NCBI GenBank assembly: GCA_024404065.1
Contig: JAKSQR010000018.1
Location: 1 to 17,343 of the forward strand
DNA length: 17,343 nucleotides
From: Clostridia bacterium
Lineage (GTDB): Bacteria; Bacillota; Clostridia; Oscillospirales; Acutalibacteraceae
Direction: 5' to 3'
The stretch's first letter is position 1. Every line of letters begins with the position of its first letter. The notes beneath the pieces are model-generated. The model did no database searches. It had not been told where the DNA came from and saw only the letters and a list, made by a program, of their open reading frames with translations. The position numbers and the translations under genes were made by a program. Of this stretch, positions 1 through 8,694 are shown in pieces.

Positions 1-318
1 CCTTACTGTGATATATGCGTAATCGGTTTTACATCTCAGCAGGAGATACTTACAAAGGCGGCTGCAAATGAGGTAATAACCAAGCTTAAAAACGCAACAG
101 AGAGTAAATATAAAGATGAGAAAATAATTGTACTCGGTCCCGTGCCTGCAAGGGTATCAAGGATTGGAGGAAAATTCAGATACAGAATTATAATTAAATG
201 TAAAAATACTAAGTCCTTCAGAAATATGACATCAGAAATCCTGAAAGATATGGGCAATGATAAACGCTTCAGAGCGGTTACCGTTTATGCCGATATCAAT
301 CCGGATTCTATGCTGTGA
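1..318 (+). CDS. priA: Primosomal protein N' (PriA helicase), C-terminal fragment
   Basis: The window opens inside this gene; only the last 105 codons, in frame from base 1 to a TGA at 316-318, are present. The fragment has the PriA C-terminal signature: a PYCD start after the helicase core, then VLGPVPARVSRIGGKFRYR, a basic IIIKC strand, and a closing VYADINPDSML. In the family this domain helps bind branched DNA and single-strand binding protein during replication restart at stalled forks. The helicase motifs and zinc-binding cysteines would lie upstream and cannot be seen. The stop codon overlaps the def ribosome binding site (TGAGG at 316-320), so the gene is the upstream member of the same transcription unit. 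PriA next to def and fmt is the common order in Firmicutes, which supports the assignment. Confidence 0.9.
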   Translation, partial: PYCDICVIGFTSQQEILTKAAANEVITKLKNATESKYKDEKIIVLGPVPARVSRIGGKFRYRIIIKCKNTKSFRNMTSEILKDMGNDKRFRAVTVYADINPDSML

Positions 319-326
319 GGTAAAAT

Positions 327-788
327 ATGGCAACAAGAAATATTGTAAAATTAGGTGATGACATTCTTCGCAAAAAGTCACGCCCTGTTGAAAAATTTGA
401 TGACCGTCTTCACACTCTTCTTGATGATATGAGAGAAACCATGTACAAGGCAAATGGCGTAGGTCTTGCCGCAGTGCAGGTAGGTGTACTCAAGAGAGTA
501 GTTGTGCTTGATTGTACAGAGGACCACACAGGTTATCTTGAGCTTATTAACCCTGAAATTATTGAAAGAGAAGGGGAGCAGTTTGAGGCAGAGGGTTGCC
601 TTTCACTTCCCGGTGAGCAGGGTGTAACTGTAAGACCTATGACTGTAAAGGTAAAAGCTCAGGACAGAAACGGTCAGTGGTGTGTTTACAAGGGCACAGA
701 GCTTAAGGCAAGGTGCTTCTGCCACGAAATTGACCACCTTGATGGCGTATTATTTATTGATAAAGTAATCGATAAGGAGAACTTATGA
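327..788 (+). CDS. def: Peptide deformylase
   Basis: This cytoplasmic metalloenzyme removes the formyl group from the N-terminal methionine of nascent proteins. The 153-residue product has all three family motifs: GVGLAAVQ (44-51), EGCLS (89-93, Cys91 a metal ligand) and HEIDH (133-137, two metal-ligand histidines and the catalytic Glu134). Motif 1 carries Val where many enzymes have Pro (AAPQ); I recall this variant in other clostridia and do not expect loss of function. The length fits the short type 1/3 bacterial forms. The ATG at 327 follows GAGG by 6 nt. The end of the gene overlaps the start of fmt by ATGA, so the enzyme that removes the formyl group and the one that adds it are translated together. 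Confidence 0.97.
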   Translation: MATRNIVKLGDDILRKKSRPVEKFDDRLHTLLDDMRETMYKANGVGLAAVQVGVLKRVVVLDCTEDHTGYLELINPEIIEREGEQFEAEGCLSLPGEQGVTVRPMTVKVKAQDRNGQWCVYKGTELKARCFCHEIDHLDGVLFIDKVIDKENL

Positions 789-1708
789 GAGTAGCATTTA
801 TGGGAACTCCTGATTTTGCAGTTCCCTGCCTTCAGAAGCTTATTGACCTTGATTATCAGGTTACAGGTGTATTCACTCAGCCAGATAAACCAAAGGGAAG
901 GCACGGCATTCTTACTCCACCTCCTGTAAAGGAGTTGGCATTAAAATATGATATTCCTGTTTATCAGCCCACAAAGATGAAGGATGGCACAGCTCTTGAG
1001 ATGGTTAAGGAGGCTGACCCTGAGGTTATTATTGTAGTTGCTTATGGCAAAATTTTACCTAAGGAAATCCTTGAATATCCAAAGTATGGCTGTATAAATA
1101 TGCACGCATCCCTTTTACCAAAGCTTCGTGGCGCAGCACCTATTCAGTGGTCAATTCTTAATGGATTCAAAAAAACAGGCGTTACAGCAATGCAGATGGA
1201 TGAGGGCCTTGATACAGGCGATATGCTCCTTACAAGTGAGATTGAGATTACTGAGAATATGAATGCTGAGGAGCTTCACGATGCACTTTCTCAGATGGGT
1301 GCTGACCTTATGGCAGAAACTATTACTGCTGCCGTTGAAGGCAAGCTTAACCCCATTAAGCAAAATCATGATGAATTTACTTATGCCTCTATGCTTTCAA
1401 AGGAGCTTTCACCCATTGATTGGTCAAAGAGCGCACAGGAAATTCATAACCATATAAGAGGTCTTTACGGCTGGCCTTGTGCAACCGCAAAGCTCAGTGG
1501 CAAAACCGTAAAAATCCATCAGAGCATTATGTGTGATGGTAAAGGCAGTAAGCCCGGCGAAATAGTATGTAAGGATAAAAAGCTTGTAGTTGCCTGCGGT
1601 GATGGTAAGTGTATTGAAATTATTACCCTTCAGGCAGAGAATAAAAAAGCAATGTCAGCGTCGGATTATTTAAGAGGTAACCCGATTACCGCTGAATGCT
1701 TTGAATAA
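785..1708 (+). CDS. fmt: Methionyl-tRNA formyltransferase
   Basis: The enzyme transfers a formyl group from 10-formyltetrahydrofolate to the initiator Met-tRNA, giving fMet-tRNA for translation initiation. The 307-residue protein has the N-terminal Rossmann-like formyltransferase domain (about 1-190) with opening motif VAFMGTPDFAVP, catalytic Asn105 and His107 in NMHASLLPKLRGAAPI, and Asp143 in GLDTGDM. A C-terminal OB-fold tRNA-binding domain covers about 205-300, including LYGWPCA. Length is normal for the family. The ATG at 785 overlaps the def stop by 4 nt and has its own strong AAGGAG at 774-779 inside the def coding sequence, so it can both reinitiate and initiate independently. Confidence 0.97.
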   Translation: MRVAFMGTPDFAVPCLQKLIDLDYQVTGVFTQPDKPKGRHGILTPPPVKELALKYDIPVYQPTKMKDGTALEMVKEADPEVIIVVAYGKILPKEILEYPKYGCINMHASLLPKLRGAAPIQWSILNGFKKTGVTAMQMDEGLDTGDMLLTSEIEITENMNAEELHDALSQMGADLMAETITAAVEGKLNPIKQNHDEFTYASMLSKELSPIDWSKSAQEIHNHIRGLYGWPCATAKLSGKTVKIHQSIMCDGKGSKPGEIVCKDKKLVVACGDGKCIEIITLQAENKKAMSASDYLRGNPITAECFE

Positions 1709-1723
1709 ATAAGGAGAAAATAA

Positions 1724-2425
1724 ATGAGATTGGATTCAGGTTATCTTTTACTTGTAGTACCTGCACTTATATTATCTCTTATTGCACAGCTTGCAGTTAA
1801 GTCTGCTTATAAAAAGTATGGCAAAATTGCAAACAGCAGAGGTCTTACAGGTGCTATGGCAGCACAGATGGTGCTCAATTACTATGGTATAAATGATGTT
1901 CGTATTAACCATATAGGCGGTAATCTTACCGACCATTTTAACCCCTCAACTAAGGAGATAAACCTTTCTGATGGTGTATATGATAAGTGCAGTATTGCCG
2001 CAGTAGGTATTGCTGCTCACGAAGCAGGTCACGCAGCACAGCATGCTCAGGATTATGCCCCTATTAAATTCAGAAATTCTCTTATACCTATTTGTAATAT
2101 AGGCTCAAGGTTTGGTTTTTATATTGCAATTTTTGGCGCAGCTCTTGCCTTCAGGCTTGACAGCCCCATACTTATGATGGTTGCCTATGCAGGCGTAGCA
2201 CTTTATGCCTTTGCGTTTATTTTCCATCTTGTTACACTCCCTGTAGAGTTTAATGCAAGTATGCGTGCACTCAGCGTTATTGAGGAGTCAGGTCTTCTTA
2301 TGGGTGAGGAATTAAGCGGTGCCCGCAAAATGCTTACAGCCGCAGCAATGACCTATGTTGCAGCAATGATTGCATCACTCGCAAACCTGCTGAGATTACT
2401 TATGATTGTAAACAGAAAGAAATAA
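1724..2425 (+). CDS. Membrane zinc metallopeptidase, YugP/Zn_peptidase_2 family
   Basis: This 233-residue integral membrane protein carries the zinc protease motif HEAGH (99-103), with His99 and His103 as likely zinc ligands, Glu100 as catalytic base, and a candidate third ligand Glu175 in LPVEFNAS. Hydrophobic segments lie at about 5-25, 128-145, 150-175 and 205-228. This layout, an N-terminal anchor, a short catalytic stretch and a C-terminal membrane bundle, matches the YugP family (Pfam Zn_peptidase_2). Its substrate is not known to me. It has a clear ribosome binding site (AAGGAG, 1711-1716) and sits between fmt and rsmB, a position I recall as conserved in many Clostridia. The family call is secure; the physiological role is open. 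Confidence 0.9.
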   Translation: MRLDSGYLLLVVPALILSLIAQLAVKSAYKKYGKIANSRGLTGAMAAQMVLNYYGINDVRINHIGGNLTDHFNPSTKEINLSDGVYDKCSIAAVGIAAHEAGHAAQHAQDYAPIKFRNSLIPICNIGSRFGFYIAIFGAALAFRLDSPILMMVAYAGVALYAFAFIFHLVTLPVEFNASMRALSVIEESGLLMGEELSGARKMLTAAAMTYVAAMIASLANLLRLLMIVNRKK

Positions 2426-2438
2426 GGAGCAAATCCAA

Positions 2439-3761
2439 GTGAAAAGTGCCCGTCAGGTGGCCTTTGAGGCCCTTCTAAAAATACATAAGGATGGTGCATA
2501 CTCTAATCTTGTTGTGGATAGTATGCTTAAGGAATCCGACCTTGATGACAGAGATAAAGCCTTTGTCTCAAATCTTGTGTACGGCTCTCTTGACCGCCTT
2601 ATACTTATAGATTTTAATTTAAGCTTATATCTAAATCAGCCCTCAAAAAAGCTGAAGCCTGAGCTTCACACAGTGCTTGTGTTAGGTGCCTATCAGATAT
2701 TATTTATGGATAAGGTGCCAAACCACGCTGCAGTAAGCGAAAGTGTACAGCTTGCAAAGGTTAATAAATCTGCCTTTGCCGCATCCCTGGTAAATGCGGT
2801 TTTAAGAAGGGTTGCAGATAACGGACTCCGTTACCCTGAAATGGATGAAAGAAGCACAGAGTTTCTTGCAATTAAATACTCCTGCCCTGAGTGGCTTATG
2901 AGTATGTGGGTAGATGCCTACGGCTATGAGAATGCAGTTGAAATTGCAGAAAGAGCTCTTGATGCACCTCCCATTATTGCAAGGGTAAATATGCTTAAAA
3001 CCAATCCTGAGGACTTAATGTGGAAGCTTGCAGAGGATGGTGTAATTGCAGAGAAATGCGAAGATATGCCAAATTCTCTTGTGCTGAGTAACACAGGCTC
3101 TGTAGATAATCTTTCTGCTTATAAAGAGGGATTATTCCACGCTCAGGATAAAGCCTCACAGTATTGCTGTATGGCTCTTAACCCAAAGCAGGGTGATGTA
3201 ATATTTGATATGTGCTCAGCCCCTGGTGGCAAAGCATTTACTATTGCTGAAATGATTGAAAACAAAGGACTTATCAAAGCTTTTGATATATATCAGTCCA
3301 GAGTTGACCTTATCAGAAGGGGAGCAGAAAGATTAGGCCTCAGCTGTATTCTTTCCACACTTTCAGATGCCACAGTTTATAACGAAAATTTTGGAAAAGC
3401 AGATAAAATTTTGTGTGATGTTCCCTGCTCAGGTCTTGGCATTATAAGACGCAAGCCCGAGATAAGATATAAAAATAATGTGGAGCTTCAGCAGCTTCCC
3501 GATATACAGTACAGAATACTCTGCAACGCAGTAAGGTACTTAAAGCCGGGCGGAAGGATTGTTTACTCTACCTGCACCCTTAACCCTGCAGAGAATGAGA
3601 ATATCTGTGATAAGTTTTTAGCAGAGCATTCAGATTTTCATAAGGTCAGCTTCCTGCCTCAGCTTCAGAGATATTCAGATAAAGATGGTTACCTTACAAT
3701 GATGCCTCACCTTCATGGTACAGACGGCTTCTTTGTTGCAGTATTAGAAAAAGATATTTAA
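2439..3761 (+). CDS. rsmB: 16S rRNA (cytosine-967-C5)-methyltransferase RsmB
   Basis: The product uses S-adenosylmethionine to methylate C5 of cytosine 967 in 16S rRNA (E. coli numbering). The 440-residue protein has an N-terminal NusB-like RNA-binding domain (about 1-130) and a C-terminal Rossmann methyltransferase. SAM-binding motif FDMCSAPGGKAF is at 256-267. The two working cysteines of the family are present: Cys330 in CDVPCSGLG and Cys379 in YSTCTLNP. Length agrees with the NusB-fused RsmB/Sun type. The start is GTG at 2439, chosen because AAGGAG (2424-2429) lies 9 nt upstream and the NusB domain begins directly with SARQVAFEAL. It is 13 nt downstream of the protease gene and 12 nt upstream of rlmN, an rRNA/tRNA methyltransferase. 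Confidence 0.95.
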   Translation: MKSARQVAFEALLKIHKDGAYSNLVVDSMLKESDLDDRDKAFVSNLVYGSLDRLILIDFNLSLYLNQPSKKLKPELHTVLVLGAYQILFMDKVPNHAAVSESVQLAKVNKSAFAASLVNAVLRRVADNGLRYPEMDERSTEFLAIKYSCPEWLMSMWVDAYGYENAVEIAERALDAPPIIARVNMLKTNPEDLMWKLAEDGVIAEKCEDMPNSLVLSNTGSVDNLSAYKEGLFHAQDKASQYCCMALNPKQGDVIFDMCSAPGGKAFTIAEMIENKGLIKAFDIYQSRVDLIRRGAERLGLSCILSTLSDATVYNENFGKADKILCDVPCSGLGIIRRKPEIRYKNNVELQQLPDIQYRILCNAVRYLKPGGRIVYSTCTLNPAENENICDKFLAEHSDFHKVSFLPQLQRYSDKDGYLTMMPHLHGTDGFFVAVLEKDI

Positions 3762-3773
3762 TCAGGAGAAAAT

Positions 3774-4811
3774 ATGGATATTCTTTCAATGACCTTTGAA
3801 GAGCTTTCAGAGGTTTTTAAGGAAAATTCAATACAAGGCTTCAGAGCAAAGCAGGTTTATGAGTGGCTTCATAAACACCTTGCCTCATCTTATGATGAGA
3901 TGACAAATCTGCCAAAGGCTTTAAGGGAGGAGCTCCAGCAAAAGTTCCCCATTATAGGCTGCAAAATTGTCCGCAAGCAGATTTCCACAGATGGCACCGT
4001 AAAGCTTCTTTATGAAATAAGCGGTGATGACTATGTGGAGTGCGTTGTAATGAAGTACAAGTACGGCTATACCATCTGTGTTTCATCACAGGTAGGCTGT
4101 AAAATGGGCTGTGCCTTTTGTGCTTCCACAATAGGCGGCTTCAAGCGTAGCCTTTCAGCAGGTGAGATTTTATCTCAGGTATATACCGCTCAGAAGGAAA
4201 TTGGCGAAAGAATATCTCACATAGTGCTTATGGGTATGGGTGAGCCCATGGATAACTTTGATAATGTAATGCGTTTTCTCACCCTTGTTACTGACGAAAA
4301 AGGTCTTAACCTTTCAATGCGAAATATTTCCCTTTCTACCTGCGGAGTTGTGCCAGGTATTCAGAAGCTGCTTGATAAGCACCTTCAGCTTACACTTTCA
4401 GTTTCGCTCCACGCACCCAATAATGAAATCCGCAGCAGAATAATGCCTATAAATAAAAAGTATCATATAGAGGAGCTTCTTGATATGTGTAATAAGTACA
4501 CAAAGGAAACCTCAAGAAGAATCTCTTTTGAGTATGCAATGCTTTCAGGTGTAAATGACTCTGATGACTGCGCACGTGAGCTCGGCAGAAGGCTTAAAGG
4601 CACGCTGAGTCATGTTAATCTGATACCTGTAAATGAGGTGGACGAAAGCCCATTCAAGCCCAGCTCACCTGAAAGAGTACAGAAATTTGTAGATATACTT
4701 GCTTCCTCAGGAGTTAATGCAACTGTAAGGCGTAAGCTCGGCTCAGATATAGATGCTTCCTGTGGTCAGTTAAGGCAAAAACATAAAAAGGAAAAGAGGG
4801 ATACAGAATGA
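3774..4811 (+). CDS. rlmN: Dual-specificity 23S rRNA/tRNA adenine-C2 methyltransferase RlmN
   Basis: This radical SAM enzyme makes 2-methyladenosine at position 2503 of 23S rRNA and at position 37 of some tRNAs. The 345-residue protein has an N-terminal helical RNA-binding accessory domain (about 1-95), then the radical SAM core with cluster ligands Cys109, Cys113 and Cys116 (CKMGCAFC). The two mechanistic cysteines are present: Cys102, seven residues before the cluster as in E. coli Cys118, and Cys330 in GSDIDASCGQL, matching E. coli Cys355, which carries the methyl transferred to RNA. GMGEP (155-159) is the SAM-contact motif. The C-terminus is lysine-rich. Start ATG follows AGGAG by a few bases. 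The stop overlaps the phosphatase start by ATGA. Absence of a Cfr-type resistance role is inferred from the housekeeping context. Confidence 0.97.
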   Translation: MDILSMTFEELSEVFKENSIQGFRAKQVYEWLHKHLASSYDEMTNLPKALREELQQKFPIIGCKIVRKQISTDGTVKLLYEISGDDYVECVVMKYKYGYTICVSSQVGCKMGCAFCASTIGGFKRSLSAGEILSQVYTAQKEIGERISHIVLMGMGEPMDNFDNVMRFLTLVTDEKGLNLSMRNISLSTCGVVPGIQKLLDKHLQLTLSVSLHAPNNEIRSRIMPINKKYHIEELLDMCNKYTKETSRRISFEYAMLSGVNDSDDCARELGRRLKGTLSHVNLIPVNEVDESPFKPSSPERVQKFVDILASSGVNATVRRKLGSDIDASCGQLRQKHKKEKRDTE

Positions 4812-5542
4812 AACTTGCAGCTAAAAGTGATATAGGTCTTAAGCGTGAAAACAATCAGGATTCCTATTCACTTGGTGAAATACTTCCCGGTGTCTGCTAT
4901 GCTATCGTTTGTGATGGTATGGGCGGTGCAGCCGAGGGTGCAGTAGCCTCCAGAGAGTGCGCACGTATTGTCCGTGAGCATCTCACCTCAGCCTACTATG
5001 AGGGTATGAGGGATATGTCTGTAAAAGCACTTCTGAATTCTTCTATTGAGCTTGCAAACAGGCATATATATAATATGTCCCTTCAGGACGAAAAATACGA
5101 AGGAATGGGCACCACAGTAGTAGTTGCAATTGTTACCAGAGATTATGTGTATATCTCTCATGCAGGTGACAGCCGTGCTTACCTTCTTAACCCCAGTATG
5201 CACACAATCACCCAGCTTACACGTGACCATTCAGTTGTTCAGCGAATGGTTGAGGATGGTACAATTACTCAGGAGCAGGCAGCAGACCACCCTGAGAAGC
5301 ACCTTATTACAAGAGCTGTTGGTGTAGATGAAACTATAAGGGCAGATTTCTGCCAGGAGGATGTTACTGAGGGCGATATTATTCTGCTTTGCACAGATGG
5401 TCTTACCAATTACTCATCAGTAGATGAGCTTGTGCTTTCAGCAGAAGGGGTATCACTTGAGGATTACGTCAGCAAAATTGTTGAAAAAGCTAACGAAAAC
5501 GGCGGAGGGGATAACATTACTGCCGTTGCCGTTTCAGTATAA
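4808..5542 (+). CDS. prpC: PP2C-family Ser/Thr protein phosphatase (Stp/PrpC)
   Basis: The product is a cytoplasmic metal-dependent phosphatase that reverses phosphorylation by the PASTA kinase encoded just downstream. The 244-residue protein has the bacterial PP2C motifs in order: SDIGLKRENNQD (7-18), CDGMGG (35-40, metal-binding Asp36), HAGDSRAYL, TRDHS, CTDGL and GGDNITAV near the C-terminus. The metal-binding aspartates are all present and the length is typical of the minimal Stp/PrpC form without a membrane domain. Its ATG overlaps the rlmN stop by 4 nt, with a weak GAGGGA site 7 nt upstream. Phosphatase then kinase in this order is the standard Firmicutes pair, and the shared transcript would fix their ratio. 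Confidence 0.96.
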   Translation: MKLAAKSDIGLKRENNQDSYSLGEILPGVCYAIVCDGMGGAAEGAVASRECARIVREHLTSAYYEGMRDMSVKALLNSSIELANRHIYNMSLQDEKYEGMGTTVVVAIVTRDYVYISHAGDSRAYLLNPSMHTITQLTRDHSVVQRMVEDGTITQEQAADHPEKHLITRAVGVDETIRADFCQEDVTEGDIILLCTDGLTNYSSVDELVLSAEGVSLEDYVSKIVEKANENGGGDNITAVAVSV

Positions 5543-5562
5543 AACAGGGAAGGAGAAATATA

Positions 5563-7803
5563 ATGGATAACTACACAGGTAAAAGACTTGACAGCCGCTA
5601 TGAGATTCAGGAACTGATTGGCGTAGGCGGTATGGCTGTTGTATACAAGGCTTATGATAATATTGATGACAGAATAGTTGCAGTTAAAATTCTTAAGGAA
5701 GAGTTTCTTGCTAACGAAGATTTCCGCCGCAGATTCAAAAATGAATCAAAGGCAATTTCTCTCCTTTCACACCCCAATATAGTTAAGGTTTACAATGTTA
5801 ATTATGGCGAAACCTTACAGTACATAGTAATGGAATATGTTGAGGGTATTACACTTAAAGAGTATATTGAGCAGCAGGGCAGATTAGGTATAAAAGAAAC
5901 TATCTATTTCTCTACCCAGATTTTACGTGCCCTTCAGCACGCTCACGATAAGGGCATTATCCATCGTGATATCAAGCCTCAGAATATTCTTCTGCTCTCA
6001 AATGGTACTATCAAGATTTCAGACTTCGGTATTGCCCGCTTCAGCTATAGTGATACAAAAACTATGACTGACTCTGCTATCGGCTCTGTTCATTACATCA
6101 GCCCTGAGCAGGCAAGAGGTGGCAATATTGATGAGCGTACTGACGTTTATTCAGCAGGCGTTGTAATGTACGAAATGCTTACAGGTATGCTTCCTTTTGT
6201 ATCTGATAACAGCGTTTCAGTTGCTCTTATGCAGCTTCAGAATGATGCAAGAAGCGTAAGAGAAATCAATCCTAATATTCCTGTTGGTCTTGAGCAGATT
6301 GTTAAAAGGTCAATGGAAAAGAATACAAAGAACAGATATCAGACCGCTTCCGAAATGCTGCTTGATATAGAAGAGTTTAAGAGAAACCCCAATATCCGTT
6401 TCCCTGAAACTTACTTTGTAGATAATGAGCCTACAAGATATGTAGAGAAGGTAAATACAGTTAATGTACCTGCACGTGATAATACAGTGCCCGTAGCAGT
6501 TGATAATACTGCTGTTGAGGAGCCTGACTATGCTTCAAAGGGTAAGGGCGGCTTTATAATAACAGGCATTATTATAGGCCTTCTTGTAGTGCTGCTTGCC
6601 TATACAGGTATAGATTTCCTTATAACAGGTCAGCTTTTCGGCCTTATCCGTAAGAGTGCCGGTGATATGGTAGAGGTGCCTGATTTTACAGGTATAAACT
6701 ATCAGGAGCAGATTATAAACGACCCCGAAAAATACGGCAATTTCAAATTTGCTGCACCTAACTATGTGGCAGACCCCAAGTTTGAAAATGATATAGTAAT
6801 TGCTCAGGACCCTGCAAAGAGAACTCTTATTAACCCAAAGAAAACTGAGATTACTCTTACTGTTGTTAAAAATTCAACCACAGTAACTGTGCCCGATGTA
6901 AGCGGTAAAAACTGGGAAGCAGCCAAGAAGGAGCTTGAGAATAAGCACTTTGAGGTACAGCTTGTACCAAGGCTTACTGCATCCACACCCTTCGGTGAGG
7001 TTATTGAAACAAATCCAAAGGCATACACACAGGCTCCCGAGGGCTCAGAAATTCAGCTTATTTATGCTTCAGATGAGGGTATGATTACAGTACCCACTAT
7101 TGTTGGTTGGGATGTTAAAACAGCTCAGGAAAAGCTTCAGAGCATGAAGCTTGACCTTGATATGAACTTTGTTTATAAAGAAAGTACAGAGCCTGAAGGT
7201 ACAATTCTTTTCCAGAATCCCGTTGAGGGCGATAAGGTGCTTGAGGGTACAAGAATTCAGGTTACCGTAAGTGAAGGCTCAAAGAATAAGGAAGTAAGCA
7301 TTAAGATTACTCTTCCTTCAAGAGCATCCACATTAAGCTTTGAGGTATTTGTAAATAACGAAAAGCAGGAGAGCAAGAATGTACTTATGGATGGTACAAA
7401 CTACACCTTCAAGGTAAGTGGTAAGGAAGCTAACACTCCTGTTAAGGTTCGTATTGATGGTGACGATTATTACACCTGCACAGTTGACTTCTCAAAGGAT
7501 AATCCCACTATCTCCAACCAGAGCTATACTCAGGGTGCATCTATAGGCTATTCAACTGTACCTAATGTTACAAATCTTCCTTTAGAGGAAGCTAAAAACA
7601 AGCTTAAATCAGAGGGCTTTAACAACATTAAGGTTGTATACGAAACTACCGCTGATGCAACTAAAGATGGCAAGGTAACAAGGGTAAACTACACTCAGGG
7701 CTTAATCAGAGCTAATTATATTTCCGTAAACTCACTTATCACACTTACCGTAGCACAGGCTGACGGCATTGCCACACCTGCATCTACCACAGCAGCAAGA
7801 TGA
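5563..7803 (+). CDS. prkC: PASTA-domain serine/threonine protein kinase (PrkC/StkP type)
   Basis: This is a membrane kinase that senses muropeptides or lipid II outside the cell and phosphorylates cytoplasmic targets controlling wall synthesis, division and dormancy. The 746-residue protein has a Hanks kinase domain (about 10-275): glycine loop GVGGMAV (20-26), Lys42, HRDIKPQN (134-141, catalytic Asp136), DFG (154-156), activation-loop Thr165/167/169, and SPEQARGG. A juxtamembrane linker leads to one transmembrane helix (about 330-354). Outside are PASTA units at about 369-438, 441-505 and 508-573, a beta-rich Ig-like stretch (577-655), then a fourth PASTA unit (664-733) and a short Ala/Thr tail. 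A strong AAGGAG site lies upstream. The paired phosphatase gene precedes it and rsgA overlaps its stop. Confidence 0.96.
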   Translation: MDNYTGKRLDSRYEIQELIGVGGMAVVYKAYDNIDDRIVAVKILKEEFLANEDFRRRFKNESKAISLLSHPNIVKVYNVNYGETLQYIVMEYVEGITLKEYIEQQGRLGIKETIYFSTQILRALQHAHDKGIIHRDIKPQNILLLSNGTIKISDFGIARFSYSDTKTMTDSAIGSVHYISPEQARGGNIDERTDVYSAGVVMYEMLTGMLPFVSDNSVSVALMQLQNDARSVREINPNIPVGLEQIVKRSMEKNTKNRYQTASEMLLDIEEFKRNPNIRFPETYFVDNEPTRYVEKVNTVNVPARDNTVPVAVDNTAVEEPDYASKGKGGFIITGIIIGLLVVLLAYTGIDFLITGQLFGLIRKSAGDMVEVPDFTGINYQEQIINDPEKYGNFKFAAPNYVADPKFENDIVIAQDPAKRTLINPKKTEITLTVVKNSTTVTVPDVSGKNWEAAKKELENKHFEVQLVPRLTASTPFGEVIETNPKAYTQAPEGSEIQLIYASDEGMITVPTIVGWDVKTAQEKLQSMKLDLDMNFVYKESTEPEGTILFQNPVEGDKVLEGTRIQVTVSEGSKNKEVSIKITLPSRASTLSFEVFVNNEKQESKNVLMDGTNYTFKVSGKEANTPVKVRIDGDDYYTCTVDFSKDNPTISNQSYTQGASIGYSTVPNVTNLPLEEAKNKLKSEGFNNIKVVYETTADATKDGKVTRVNYTQGLIRANYISVNSLITLTVAQADGIATPASTTAAR

Positions 7804-8684
7804 TGGCAGAGGGGATTATAATTAAAGGAATCGGCGGCTTCTACTATGTAGAGGCCGACGGTGAAATATATGAGTGCAAGGCAAAGGGAATTTTCCGCAA
7901 GGAAGGTATAAAGCCCCTTGCAGGTGATAATGTTACTATCTCTATAAACACCAATGCAGAGAATACCATTGATGTTATTCATGAGCGTACATCTGTAATG
8001 AACAGACCTCCTGTTGCTAATATTGACAGGCTGTTTATTGTTTCATCTACAGTAGAGCCAAAGCCAGTGCTTTTTATAATTGATAAGCTTACTGCAATAG
8101 CTCACGATAAAAATATTGAGCCGGTTGTAGTGTTTACCAAGTGTGATATGGCACCAGGGGATGAGTATGCCGAAATATACCGTAAGGTAGGCATTAAGGC
8201 AATATGCGTATCCAACAAAACAGGCGAGGGTGTAGATGAGGTTAAAGCAGAGCTCAAAGGTCATATAAGTGCCTTTGCAGGTAACTCAGGCGTAGGTAAA
8301 TCATCTTTGCTTAATGCTATTGAGCCTTCCCTTCAGCTTAAAACTGCAGCAATCAGCGATAAGCTTGGCAGAGGCAAGCACACCACAAGGCACAGCGAAT
8401 TATTTAAGCTTTGCGGTGGCTATGTAGCAGATACACCCGGCTTTGCATCTATTATTTCAGAGGATAGTGAATTTATTATAAAAGAGAATCTGCCCTTTGC
8501 TTTTCAGGAGTTTGAGAAGCATTTAGGCACCTGCAAATTCTCAACCTGCCTTCACATAAAGGATAAGGGCTGTAAAATCATAGAAGCAGTTAATAATGGT
8601 GAAATACCAAAATCCCGCCACGAAAGCTACTGTATGATGATGAATCAGGTTAAAGACCTTGAAGACTGGCAGATAAAAAAATGA
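7800..8684 (+). CDS. rsgA: Ribosome small subunit-dependent GTPase RsgA
   Basis: This circularly permuted GTPase acts in late 30S subunit maturation and responds to (p)ppGpp. The 294-residue protein has an N-terminal OB-fold (about 1-65), then the permuted G domain: TKCD (113-116, G4) comes before the P-loop GNSGVGKS (161-168, G1), followed by the switch region GRGKHTTRH and DTPGF (211-215, G3). A C-terminal zinc site follows with Cys245, Cys250, His252 and Cys258. Two ATGs lie in tandem at 7800 and 7803; I used the first because it gives the ATGA overlap with the kinase stop. No Shine-Dalgarno site is visible upstream, so translation likely depends on coupling to the kinase. In Bacillus relatives rpe and thiN follow this gene; here the operon ends. 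Confidence 0.95.
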   Translation: MMAEGIIIKGIGGFYYVEADGEIYECKAKGIFRKEGIKPLAGDNVTISINTNAENTIDVIHERTSVMNRPPVANIDRLFIVSSTVEPKPVLFIIDKLTAIAHDKNIEPVVVFTKCDMAPGDEYAEIYRKVGIKAICVSNKTGEGVDEVKAELKGHISAFAGNSGVGKSSLLNAIEPSLQLKTAAISDKLGRGKHTTRHSELFKLCGGYVADTPGFASIISEDSEFIIKENLPFAFQEFEKHLGTCKFSTCLHIKDKGCKIIEAVNNGEIPKSRHESYCMMMNQVKDLEDWQIKK

Positions 8685-8694
8685 TATAAAAAAC

